Positions 34,622 to 43,624 of a stretch of 64,000 nucleotides of DNA are shown piece by piece. A model generated the notes under the pieces. It did no database searches, was not told the origin of the DNA, and saw only the letters and a list, made by a program, of their open reading frames with translations. The position numbers and the translations under genes were made by a program. Origin of the DNA: Candidatus Planktophila sp. (lineage in GTDB: Bacteria; Actinomycetota; Actinomycetes; Nanopelagicales; Nanopelagicaceae); assembly GCA_030681675.1 (NCBI GenBank), contig JAUXRP010000040.1, positions 1 through 64,000 of the forward strand. Direction: 5' to 3'. Within the stretch, counting starts at the first letter, position 1; every line of letters begins with the position of its first letter.

Positions 34622-35755
34622 TTAGCCATTGTCACTCCAACCAATGTGAAAATCCCCAAACTCTGATGCATTATCAGAATCGGAATTTCTAAAATCTTTG
34701 CTGATTACTGAAACCCTTTTCCGAGGAAAAATGCCTAGTGATAGTTGTTTTACGTTGGCGGGCCGCCCATGCTCCCAAAAAGAAATAGTTTCGGTGTTTC
34801 GATTGTATGAGCGCAATTTTGAGATAAATAGAGAAAGGCTCCTTTGGATTTTTTCATCAGAGAAAAGCCAGTCAGAGACTACAAAACTACTTACTCCGGA
34901 TGATCTAAGGACCTCGGTAGAAATGAAAACTCCTCTTTTAGCCCCTTTGACAGTCACCTGAAAGAATCGATATTTCTGATTAGGATGCAGAACGTATCGA
35001 TGGTAGAGAACTTGATAATTATTCACCAGGTATATTTTATTCGGATTATGTTCAGTGACGTAAATTCCTTTATTGTAATTTTCTAAGAATTCGAAATTAG
35101 ATATCTCATATAGTGAATTCTTTCCGAGTATTAAGTAGCTAAGTCCGCGAGTATATATTTGAACTATAGATTGAGATATATTTAATATCCAACGGATTCT
35201 CTTTAGTGGTGCAAACTCTGGAGTCAATATTACTTTTGAATATATATTGCCCTTGTCAATTTCCTTGAATTTCAGTCGTTTAAGATATGGAGGTTTCGAG
35301 TTTTCATTAGGCGTGCCATAAATAAAATGAACGCCATTCAATTTCGCACGAGCAATTGTTTCACTAACTAGTCTTCCAAATATACTAACTGTATAATATT
35401 TGTCCGTATCTGTACCAGGAGGTCGAGGTGAAATGCATTTACCGTTTTTGCGGAAATTAGGGTGGGTGAATGTGTCGCCAATTTCAATAGCTTCTATTAA
35501 TTTGTCATTTTCAATAAGAATTTTCCGTGTTCCTGAGGCTGTGCCTACTACCAACCCATTACTCATGGCGACTGTTAGAAATCCTTTCCCAGCCGGATTA
35601 CCTGAACCCAGCTTCCAGGTAAATAATTCTGGAGTGCATTTTGGATAGAAAACTCCTGGGAAATGTTCGTTAAAGAAATCAGAGACCAGTTGCAATCCAG
35701 ATGGATCTAGGTCATCTAGCGACCTAACTTCCCAATCTTGATTAAGGAGATCCAT
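34622..35755 (-). CDS. GNAT-like acyltransferase
   Basis: About 377 residues. The first half shows a GNAT-like fold: FLTVAMSNGLVVGTASGTRK, then IEIGDTFTHPNFRKNGK (acetyl-CoA-binding segment) and FIYGTPNENSKPPYLKRLKF. The second half is a diverged repeat (VKGAKRGVFISTEVLR). Similar proteins occur in capsule clusters. ATG 35755 is preferred over an upstream GTG at 35773 because AGGGA lies at normal distance. It is followed by the deacetylase gene after six bases. Specific function not recognised. Confidence 0.6.
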   Translation of the reverse strand: MDLLNQDWEVRSLDDLDPSGLQLVSDFFNEHFPGVFYPKCTPELFTWKLGSGNPAGKGFLTVAMSNGLVVGTASGTRKILIENDKLIEAIEIGDTFTHPNFRKNGKCISPRPPGTDTDKYYTVSIFGRLVSETIARAKLNGVHFIYGTPNENSKPPYLKRLKFKEIDKGNIYSKVILTPEFAPLKRIRWILNISQSIVQIYTRGLSYLILGKNSLYEISNFEFLENYNKGIYVTEHNPNKIYLVNNYQVLYHRYVLHPNQKYRFFQVTVKGAKRGVFISTEVLRSSGVSSFVVSDWLFSDEKIQRSLSLFISKLRSYNRNTETISFWEHGRPANVKQLSLGIFPRKRVSVISKDFRNSDSDNASEFGDFHIGWSDNG

Positions 35756-35818
35756 TTTTAGTTTCCCTAACACTGGTGAGCCCGAAATTTACTAGTTTAT
35801 TGGACTATTCTATCCAAC

Positions 35819-37873
35819 ATGTCCCATCTATTTGTCTACCAATTTGTCGCTTACGGAATAACGGTTATAGGCCTTGCCCTCATGGGGGTTCGGACTCGGC
35901 AATTAATTGGAATTTATAAGAAAGGTCAGCCCGACCCAACGAGAAGCAATGATCGTGGCAGGCGCTTGCGCATGGCATTTGGAGAGATTTTTGGTCACAC
36001 CAAGATGTTTAACTTCACGGTTGTGGGTTTTGCCCACTGGTTCGTCATGATTGGCTTTGTTGTTTTGTTTGGAACACTGATTACCGCTTATGGACAATTA
36101 ATTACTCCGGAGTTTGCACTGCCAATCATCGGCCATTTATGGATATATGAATACTTTACTGAGCTAATTGCATGGGCAACAGGTGTTGGAATTCTCGTGT
36201 TGATCGGCATTCGTCAATTCACGCGAATTACAAAGAAAGATCGGACATCTCGTTTTTATGGTTCAGGAATGCTCAAGGGTTATTACGTAGAGGCAACGAT
36301 TCTTGTAATCGTTTTTTGTGTAATTGCATTGCGTGGCTTAGAGGGTGCTTTATCTGATGAGGTTGATTGGAACCGACATTATGTGACAACGTGGTTTTTA
36401 GCCTCAATGCTGAAGTCATGGACATTGGGTCAACTCACTTCAGCGGTGCAGCTGATTGCAATGATAAAAATTGTTGTGTCGATGGCTTGGTTTATTGTTA
36501 TCGCTAGCAACTTAACAATGGGTGTTGCATGGCATCGATTCTTAGCACCATTTAATATCTTTTTTCGACGCAATGCCGATGGCAAATCTTCACTTGGTCC
36601 ACTACCTGCGATGTTGTCACATGGTGAGGTTATTAATTTTGAAGATCCAAAAGATGACGATGTCTTTGGACTTGGTACCCGTGCCGATATAACGTGGAAG
36701 GGTCTGTTGGACATGACTTCGTGCACGGAGTGTGGCCGTTGTCAGTCTCAATGCCCAGCCTGGCACACTGAAAAACCGCTTTCTCCAAAGCTTTTAATCA
36801 TGGCAATGCGCGATCATGCCTTTGCTAAAACAGTTGAAAATGAGGCGATGGCAGGCGAAGGTGCACCTATTTCACTTGATGTTTTGTGGTCTTGCACAAC
36901 CTGCGGTGCTTGCGTTAATGAATGTCCTGTTGATATTGAACACATTGATCACATTGTTAATATGCGCCGCTTCCAAGTATTAGTTGAATCAAACTTTCCA
37001 AGTGAGCTCGGTGGAACTTTCCGAAACTTAGAACAAACCGGTAATCCTTGGGGTGCAAATAAAAATGATCGTGAGGCATGGATCGCCGAATGTGATTTTC
37101 CAATTCGAGTCGTTGAAGGTACGTTGCCCGATGAAGTTGAGTATTTATTTTGGGTGGGTTGTGCAGGGGCTTATGACGAACGTGCAAAGAAAACTACTAA
37201 AGCAGTTGCAGAACTTCTTTACATGGCCGGAGTTAACTTTGCAGTCCTTGGCAAAAAAGAGACGTGTACTGGTGATCCTGCACGTCGAGCTGGCAATGAA
37301 TTTCTCTATCAGATCTTGGCTGCGGAAAATATCGAAACATTTAAAGAGGTCTTTGCTGGACGTAGTAAGGGAACAAAGAGGGTCGTTGTTACTTGTCCGC
37401 ACTGCTTCACAACTATTGGTCGCGATTATGCACAAAGCGGTTTTGAGTTGGAGATGCTTCACCACACGCAGCTACTCAATCAACTTCTGCGCGAGAAAAA
37501 GTTGTTACCAATTAAAATGAGCCACACTGCGATGACTTATCACGACCCTTGCTACTTGGGCCGTCACAATGAAATTTATCAACCTCCCCGCGAACTACTG
37601 GAAGCAACTGGCGTTGAAATCTCTGAGATGCCACGCAACAAAGAGCGCTCATTCTGCTGTGGTGCTGGTGGTGGCCGTATGTGGATGGAGGAGAAGTTGG
37701 GGAGCCAGATCAACCTCAACCGTGTCGATGAAGCGATAGCGACCGGGGCAAAAGAGTTAGCCGTGGCCTGTCCCTTCTGTCGTGTGATGACTAGCGATGG
37801 AATCACGGCCCGAGGCTCCGATGTTGAGGTCCTAGACGTTGCCCAAGTTCTTTTGCGCTCGGTCAAAGAGTAG
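35819..37873 (+). CDS. etfD: EtfD-type membrane Fe-S oxidoreductase
   Basis: 684 residues. Five or six N-terminal helices form a nitrate-reductase-gamma-like haem domain. Two 4Fe-4S motifs follow (CTECGRCQSQCPAW and CTTCGACVNECPVD), then two cysteine-rich CCG domains (WVGCAGAYDERAKK, and HDPCYLGRHNEIY ... FCCGAGGGRMW). This layout matches the actinobacterial ETF-oxidising membrane protein (EtfD, earlier called FadF). It would pass electrons from acyl-CoA dehydrogenases via ETF to quinone. TATTCT eight bases before the ATG suggests a leaderless transcript. Heterodisulfide-reductase-like or glycolate-oxidase-like roles are the alternatives. Confidence 0.85.
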   Translation: MSHLFVYQFVAYGITVIGLALMGVRTRQLIGIYKKGQPDPTRSNDRGRRLRMAFGEIFGHTKMFNFTVVGFAHWFVMIGFVVLFGTLITAYGQLITPEFALPIIGHLWIYEYFTELIAWATGVGILVLIGIRQFTRITKKDRTSRFYGSGMLKGYYVEATILVIVFCVIALRGLEGALSDEVDWNRHYVTTWFLASMLKSWTLGQLTSAVQLIAMIKIVVSMAWFIVIASNLTMGVAWHRFLAPFNIFFRRNADGKSSLGPLPAMLSHGEVINFEDPKDDDVFGLGTRADITWKGLLDMTSCTECGRCQSQCPAWHTEKPLSPKLLIMAMRDHAFAKTVENEAMAGEGAPISLDVLWSCTTCGACVNECPVDIEHIDHIVNMRRFQVLVESNFPSELGGTFRNLEQTGNPWGANKNDREAWIAECDFPIRVVEGTLPDEVEYLFWVGCAGAYDERAKKTTKAVAELLYMAGVNFAVLGKKETCTGDPARRAGNEFLYQILAAENIETFKEVFAGRSKGTKRVVVTCPHCFTTIGRDYAQSGFELEMLHHTQLLNQLLREKKLLPIKMSHTAMTYHDPCYLGRHNEIYQPPRELLEATGVEISEMPRNKERSFCCGAGGGRMWMEEKLGSQINLNRVDEAIATGAKELAVACPFCRVMTSDGITARGSDVEVLDVAQVLLRSVKE

Positions 37874-37947
37874 GTACAGCTCAAACCCAGGCCTAGTTAT
37901 ACGCTGAATCTCAGGAAACTCACAGTTTTTAGGGGCACTCTGTAGCC

Positions 37948-38661
37948 ATGACTACAACCGCTGAAAAGACCATGCAACGAATTCTCGTTGTCGATGATGA
38001 ATCAAGTATTAGCGAACTCATCTCAACCAGCCTTCGCTTTGTCGGCTTTGATGTCCGCACCGCCGCAAATGGTGCTCAAGCTCTGGCGATTGCTGAGGAG
38101 TTTAAGCCGCATGCGATGGTTTTAGATGTCATGTTGCCAGATCTAGATGGATTTGCAGTCTGTAAAGCGATTCGCAATGAGGGCGTGAGTACGGGCGTAC
38201 TTTTTCTCACGGCAAAAGATGGCATGGAGGATAAAGTAAAGGGTTTAACTCTTGGTGGCGATGATTACATGACTAAACCTTTTTCACTTGAAGAGTTAGT
38301 TGCACGTCTTCGTGCACTTCTGCGTCGCACCGGTATAACAGAGATTGAAATTGATGATGAGAAGATGCGCTTTGCAGATCTTGAGTTAGATGAGGCAACG
38401 CATGAGGTTCGCCGTGCTGGCAACTTACTTGATCTATCACCCACTGAGTTTGCATTAATTCGCTATTTAATTATTAATGCTGATCGTGTAGTTTCTAAAT
38501 CTCAGATTTTAGATCACGTATGGCAGTACGATTTTCGTGGAGATGCAGGAATCGTAGAAACATATATTTCATATCTACGAAAGAAAATCGATGCTTTTGA
38601 TCCTCCGCTGATTCACACTGTACGAGGTGTTGGTTATCGTTTACGGATGCCGCCAAAGTAA
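37948..38661 (+). CDS. OmpR-family response regulator
   Basis: 237 residues. Receiver domain with RILVVDDESS, phosphoacceptor Asp60 in VLDVMLPD, Thr in FLTAKD and the Lys in MTKPF. The winged-helix domain (LDLSPTEFALIRYL ... GYRLRMPP) follows. The sensor kinase gene begins three bases after its stop. Closest in layout to MprA/TcrA-type regulators of actinobacteria. Target genes not evident. Confidence 0.93.
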   Translation: MTTTAEKTMQRILVVDDESSISELISTSLRFVGFDVRTAANGAQALAIAEEFKPHAMVLDVMLPDLDGFAVCKAIRNEGVSTGVLFLTAKDGMEDKVKGLTLGGDDYMTKPFSLEELVARLRALLRRTGITEIEIDDEKMRFADLELDEATHEVRRAGNLLDLSPTEFALIRYLIINADRVVSKSQILDHVWQYDFRGDAGIVETYISYLRKKIDAFDPPLIHTVRGVGYRLRMPPK

Positions 38662-38664
38662 GTA

Positions 38665-40140
38665 ATGAACTCTCCGATTCGTAACTGGTCACTACGTAAC
38701 CGTTTAACCGTTGGCGTCTTGCTTCTTTCTGCAATCGGATTTATTGGCGCTGGTTTAACATCGCAATTTCTGCTACGTAGTTACTTAATGAGTCAGGTAG
38801 ATGAACAACTCAATAGCGTAATTGGTGGAACAACCAACCGCGTAAATGCTGCTGGAATCGTTAATGATGACGAGGTAAACCCTAAACACTCCGAAGATGA
38901 TGAACATATGCCAATGAGAGCTGCAGCTCCTATGACGCCTTTGAATCGAGTACCAACATCTATCTCTGTCACTGTTTTGGATCCCTTTGGAAATCTTATT
39001 GGCGGAATTGGTGGAGATTTAAATACCAATCGAATAGCCGATTATCTAAAAGGGATGATTCCCAGCCAGGTCGCAACTTTTGGAAGTAAACCCTTTACCG
39101 TTGAAGCGCCTGGAGCTGATTTTCGAGTTGTAACCCGTGTGCTTCCATCTGCAATGGGCTCTGTTGTAGTTGCACAATCCCTCAGTGATTTCGAGAGAAC
39201 GGCCAATCGAATTGGTCGGGTTTTTCTATTTATAGGTTTTATAGTTTTGTTCCTCATTGGATTTGCAGCTCGCCAAGTAATCAAATTAAGTATGAAACCC
39301 CTTGAGGCCGTTGAGTTGACCGCTGAAAAGATTGCGGCGGGAGATCTCTCTGCTCGCCTTGATAACTTCGAACCCGATACTGAGGTAGGTCGCTTGAGTA
39401 CCTCCTTAAATACAATGCTTGGACGGATTGAAGAGTCATTTGCGATCCGAACTGAAAGCGAGGACAAGCTTCGACGTTTCGTAGCCGATGCCAGTCACGA
39501 GCTTCGTACGCCTTTAACTGCGATTCGAGGTTTTGCCGAACTTCATAGACAAGGCGCGGTTCCAGAAGGCGAAAAAACTAAAGAGCTCATCAGTCGCATT
39601 GAAAAAGAATCAATTCGTATGGGTGCATTAGTTGAAGATCTATTGCTACTTGCTCGCATAGATCAATCGCGTCAGATGGAGTTTAAACCCGTTGATCTCG
39701 TTCATGTCATTGAAGAGACAGTTGCTTCAGCGAGAGCCGCCGGTCCATCTCATCCAATAGATGTCGATATTCCAAGTGAGCTATACACACTCGGTGACTC
39801 TGATCGTATTTACCAAGTGATAACCAATCTCCTTGCTAATGCACGAATTCATACCCCAGAGGGCACGGCGATAACTGTCATTGCTCGCGCCGATGATGAT
39901 GGTGCATATCTGAGTGTTGCCGATAATGGCCCCGGTTTAAGTGAAGCCGACCAGAAAAGAATTTTTGAGCGTTTTTTCCGTGCAGACCCATCACGACAGA
40001 GAAATAGAAACGAAGGTAGCGGGCTTGGTTTATCAATTGTTGACGCCGTAATGGCCGCCCATGGCGGAAAAGTCAGCGTCACATCAAAACCAGGTGAAGG
40101 CGCTACTTTTACCTTGTTTTTTCCAAATGCTAAGGCTTAA
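38665..40140 (+). CDS. Sensor histidine kinase
   Basis: 491 residues. Two transmembrane helices (about 14-36 and 184-206) enclose an extracytoplasmic sensor region. HAMP domain, HisKA with His278 in DASHELRTPLTAIRG, then HATPase with NLLANARIHTP, DNGPGLS and GSGLGLSIV boxes. It would phosphorylate the regulator encoded just upstream. The signal is unknown. Confidence 0.94.
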   Translation: MNSPIRNWSLRNRLTVGVLLLSAIGFIGAGLTSQFLLRSYLMSQVDEQLNSVIGGTTNRVNAAGIVNDDEVNPKHSEDDEHMPMRAAAPMTPLNRVPTSISVTVLDPFGNLIGGIGGDLNTNRIADYLKGMIPSQVATFGSKPFTVEAPGADFRVVTRVLPSAMGSVVVAQSLSDFERTANRIGRVFLFIGFIVLFLIGFAARQVIKLSMKPLEAVELTAEKIAAGDLSARLDNFEPDTEVGRLSTSLNTMLGRIEESFAIRTESEDKLRRFVADASHELRTPLTAIRGFAELHRQGAVPEGEKTKELISRIEKESIRMGALVEDLLLLARIDQSRQMEFKPVDLVHVIEETVASARAAGPSHPIDVDIPSELYTLGDSDRIYQVITNLLANARIHTPEGTAITVIARADDDGAYLSVADNGPGLSEADQKRIFERFFRADPSRQRNRNEGSGLGLSIVDAVMAAHGGKVSVTSKPGEGATFTLFFPNAKA

Positions 40141-40149
40141 CCTGCTTTT

Positions 40150-41046
40150 TTAGCTCAACGCCTCCATGGCTTTGAGAACTGCAATCCGTTCAGCGATTGG
40201 CGGATGGGTAGAGAATAACTTGGAAACTGCCTTCCCATCCAATGGTGACTCAATCCAAATGTGCGCAACTGATGTTGATTTCTGGCGCACGACAGTTGAA
40301 TCCGATGCAAGTACTTCTAGCGCACTTCGCAGACCAGCGGGATTGCGGGTGAAGGCAACTGCCGTTGCATCGGCGAGTGATTCACGTTTGCGCGAAATTG
40401 CTGATTTTAAAAGTATGGCGGCAAGTGGAGCGAGAATGAGAATTAGAAGTGAAATGATTAAAAGAATTGGATTTCCATTACTGTCTCGATCCCGACGTCC
40501 TCCACCAAACCACATCATTCGAGTCATCATGTCACTCAAAATCGCAATCGCGCCAGCAGTTGTCGCAGCCACGGCAGATACCAAAGTATCTCGATTGGCA
40601 ACATGAGCCAGCTCGTGGGCGATGACGCCTTGAAGTTGATCTCGATCCATCGCCTCCAAAATTCCAGTAGTGAATGCGATGAGTGCATGCTCAGGATTTC
40701 TCCCAGTTGCAAAGGCATTAGGAGCACTATCCACCACTATTGCTACTTTAGGCATAGGTAAACCACTTGCGATTGTTACCTCTTGAATTAAGTTAAATAG
40801 TTTTGGATTATCTGACTCTTGAATTAACTTAGCCCCAGTCATTGTTATTACTAACTTGTCGGCGCCATAGTACGAACCCCATACTGAAATCAGCGCTATT
40901 CCAACTGCAATTGGAACGATGCCCGCTGAAGATGTTCCGAAATAAGTTAGAGCTGCATAGACAACGAGCCAGACAAGCACGGCCATGCCGACAAGCAGAC
41001 CAACTGTTTTACGCTTATTGGCGGCCTGTTGTGTTCTGAAGTTCAT
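40150..41046 (-). CDS. htpX: Zinc metalloprotease HtpX (M48)
   Basis: A 298-residue membrane protease with two N-terminal helices, the HEXXH zinc site in IAHELAHVANRD, and a third ligand Glu in SRKRESLADATA. The loop FATGRNPEHALIAFT is a family hallmark. It degrades damaged membrane proteins. Five bases downstream of lemA; the lemA-htpX order is common. Confidence 0.93.
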   Translation of the reverse strand: MNFRTQQAANKRKTVGLLVGMAVLVWLVVYAALTYFGTSSAGIVPIAVGIALISVWGSYYGADKLVITMTGAKLIQESDNPKLFNLIQEVTIASGLPMPKVAIVVDSAPNAFATGRNPEHALIAFTTGILEAMDRDQLQGVIAHELAHVANRDTLVSAVAATTAGAIAILSDMMTRMMWFGGGRRDRDSNGNPILLIISLLILILAPLAAILLKSAISRKRESLADATAVAFTRNPAGLRSALEVLASDSTVVRQKSTSVAHIWIESPLDGKAVSKLFSTHPPIAERIAVLKAMEALS

Positions 41047-41051
41047 TTAAA

Positions 41052-41609
41052 TTAGAAAGTAACTTTTGGCGCGTTACGATCCTGAGGATCTTCAACCTCG
41101 TAAAACTCGCGCTCAGTCACTTTTGCAAAACCGGCAAAGAAATTAGTGGGTACCGTTTTTACAGCGGTATTGAGCGAACGCACATTGTCGTTATAGAACT
41201 GACGGCTAAATGCTACTTTGTTTTCAGTCGTTGATAGCTCTTCTTGTAACGCCAAAAAGTTTGTTGACGCCTTTAAATCTGGATAGGCCTCGGCAACAGC
41301 CAGTAAACCACGCAGAGCTTGTGTGAGCATTCCATCGGCGGCTGCAACATCGGCAACCGTGGTTGCAGTCGTTGCCTTCGCACGTGCCGTAACAACTGCA
41401 TCAAAGGTTGACTGCTCGTGCTTGGCATATCCTTTAACGGTTTCAACCAAGTTAGGAATTAAATCGGCACGACGCTTTAACTGAACCTCGATCTGAGCCC
41501 ACGCCTCATCGACACTAATGTTGAGACGAATCAGGCGGTTGTATTGAGCAACAAAAAAGATTGCTAGAAGAGCAATGACACCAATAATTACAATTATTTC
41601 CATAGCCAA
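41052..41609 (-). CDS. lemA: LemA family protein
   Basis: 185 residues. One N-terminal helix, then the LemA helical domain: YNRLIRLNISVDEAWAQIEVQ and RRADLIPNLVETVKGYAKHE. The function is poorly known, often paired with HtpX as here. It abuts the stop of the upstream membrane-protein gene. Confidence 0.92.
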   Translation of the reverse strand: MAMEIIVIIGVIALLAIFFVAQYNRLIRLNISVDEAWAQIEVQLKRRADLIPNLVETVKGYAKHEQSTFDAVVTARAKATTATTVADVAAADGMLTQALRGLLAVAEAYPDLKASTNFLALQEELSTTENKVAFSRQFYNDNVRSLNTAVKTVPTNFFAGFAKVTEREFYEVEDPQDRNAPKVTF

Positions 41610-42926
41610 TTAAACCGCCTTTTCGGCGATTTCATTCCCATAGATCGGCTTTTTCCCAGCTGCGATAATCGAGGCAATTAACAGCAAGACGGCCCAGAGA
41701 ATGAGAGACTTATGCCTAAAGGCTGTACCCATATTCCCTTCGTAAGATCCAGCGCCAATGCTGTAAAGGGTGAGAAAGATCAGCGAAGGTGCGAGGGGGC
41801 CGAAAAATGTAACTTTACGTTTTTTAATCAACATTACAATGATAAAGATAAATGCGCCCAACCAAAGGATGTTTTCGAGAGCTCCAAAAAGGCTAGAAGC
41901 GCTGGTCACATCCAGGCCAATCAACGGTCGAAAGAGGAATGTTGAGGCCATATATGGTGCGCGCCAAGCGATGCAGAAATATGTATCAAAGTTTGTTGAT
42001 GGTCGATTCACCAATGCCAAACCATCTCTTGGACAACTTTGAGTGACTATTACAGAAGCGGCATCCAATTGATTGACCTGTTGCTTATAGACGGTAATTT
42101 CGGCAGCGGTTTTTAATATATTAATTATTTTGTTGCTTGTTGAGGCAATTATACCTGGTGTGGTGGCAGTTGTTCCAGGTGTAACTGTTGGTACGAGTGT
42201 AACAGTTGTTCCTGAAACACCTAGCACTATAGAGGCTAAAACTACTGGAATTAGAAATAGTGCTGTTTTCTTCCTTACATTCGCAAGCAGGAAGATCAGA
42301 AAGGTTATTCCTAACACCCAGCCGACTTGAGGCCTAGAGCTAAAAGTGAAAACTGTTGCAGCAACTAACACTAAAACCGCTTTAAGAGATAGCCTCTTCT
42401 GAAGGTGGAAAATCCAGTAAAGTGAGGCAAAAGCGCTGAGAGCCCAAAACTCTACTGCGCTTTCTCGAAGCCCTAAGAGTGACCAGACAAAGTGGCTAGG
42501 CAGAAAAGCGAAAACCACAAAAAGTGCAACCACTAAATTGCTATTTTTTTCCACATAATCTGCGACAGCAACTTGTTTATCAACCGTCTTTAAGAAGATA
42601 TAAATTATAAGTACTAAAGTTAAAAACCCATAGATTGCCGCTGTTAACCTCACTGAATACAAAGGTGTTATGCCAAGTTGATTAAAAAATGCAGCGGGCC
42701 AAAATAAGGCTCGCCCCGATAGATATAAACCCTCTCCATACAGTGGAAAATCTTTTGCAGGGAAGCCTTGTTCTGTCCAATCTGCGACAGCACCATAGGT
42801 TCCTTCATCTGGACCTAGAAAACTTGGAGTATTTGGAAGTAGAAGGAATCCAACTACACGAGCAAAAAACGAACAAAAGATAATTGCGTAGAGTTTTCCT
42901 CTTAATGTAGTAAGTCGACTCCTCAT
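41610..42926 (-). CDS. Multi-pass membrane glycosyltransferase-like protein
   Basis: 438 residues with about ten helices. LGPDEGTYGAVADW after the first helix resembles the acidic loop of GT-C (GT39/ArnT-like) enzymes that use polyprenyl-phosphate sugars. No family-specific signature allows a firm name. Adjacent to lemA-htpX with no gap, so probably cotranscribed. Confidence 0.6.
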   Translation of the reverse strand: MRSRLTTLRGKLYAIIFCSFFARVVGFLLLPNTPSFLGPDEGTYGAVADWTEQGFPAKDFPLYGEGLYLSGRALFWPAAFFNQLGITPLYSVRLTAAIYGFLTLVLIIYIFLKTVDKQVAVADYVEKNSNLVVALFVVFAFLPSHFVWSLLGLRESAVEFWALSAFASLYWIFHLQKRLSLKAVLVLVAATVFTFSSRPQVGWVLGITFLIFLLANVRKKTALFLIPVVLASIVLGVSGTTVTLVPTVTPGTTATTPGIIASTSNKIINILKTAAEITVYKQQVNQLDAASVIVTQSCPRDGLALVNRPSTNFDTYFCIAWRAPYMASTFLFRPLIGLDVTSASSLFGALENILWLGAFIFIIVMLIKKRKVTFFGPLAPSLIFLTLYSIGAGSYEGNMGTAFRHKSLILWAVLLLIASIIAAGKKPIYGNEIAEKAV

Positions 42927-42944
42927 TGCTCCACAACTTTCGCT

Positions 42945-43523
42945 TTAATCAAGCTTTGACTTATGGAAGTTTAAGAATGAGCGGCTGGCCGTTGGCCCAC
43001 GCTGACCTTGATAGCGAGAACCATATTTTTCGCTGCCATATGGATGCTCTGCTGGGGATGAGAGTTTAATGAGGCAGAGTTGGCCAATCTTCATGCCGGG
43101 AAATAATTTAACGGGAAGATTTGCCACATTGGAGAGCTCGAGCGTGATGTGTCCACTAAAACCAGGATCGATAAAGCCGGCAGTAGAGTGTGTGAGCAGA
43201 CCGAGACGACCAAGTGATGATTTCCCCTCTAAACGTCCTGCGATGTCGTCGGGCAGAGTAATCACTTCATAGGTGCTAGCTAAAACAAACTCGCCGGGAT
43301 GCAAGATAAAGGGCTCGCTGCCTTCAGCTACTACTTCGCGGGTCAACTCGGCCTGTTCGATCGATGGATCAATGACGCTGTATTTATGATTTTCAAAGAC
43401 TCGGAAAAATTTGTCTAAGCGCACATCCACCGAAGATGGCTGGATCATGGATTCAGAAAAGGGCTCACAGCCCACTCGTCCTGAGGCGATTTCCGCCCGT
43501 ATGTCGCGATCACTAAGTAGCAC
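42945..43523 (-). CDS. dcd: dCTP deaminase
   Basis: 192 residues. Motifs [38 protein letters not shown] split around residues 110-130, and [12 protein letters not shown] match Dcd. Actinobacterial members are often bifunctional, giving dUMP directly; that is probable but not provable from sequence alone. The start codon is GTG. It feeds dUMP to thymidylate synthesis. Confidence 0.93.
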   Translation of the reverse strand: MLLSDRDIRAEIASGRVGCEPFSESMIQPSSVDVRLDKFFRVFENHKYSVIDPSIEQAELTREVVAEGSEPFILHPGEFVLASTYEVITLPDDIAGRLEGKSSLGRLGLLTHSTAGFIDPGFSGHITLELSNVANLPVKLFPGMKIGQLCLIKLSSPAEHPYGSEKYGSRYQGQRGPTASRSFLNFHKSKLD

Positions 43524-43624
43524 GCGCAGAACCCTATCCCTTTAACGCTCTATTTCCGAGGCAAACACATATGAAGCACCGTTTTAGGCTTGCATAAGTT
43601 ACTGGTGGGTAGCAAAATCACCCC

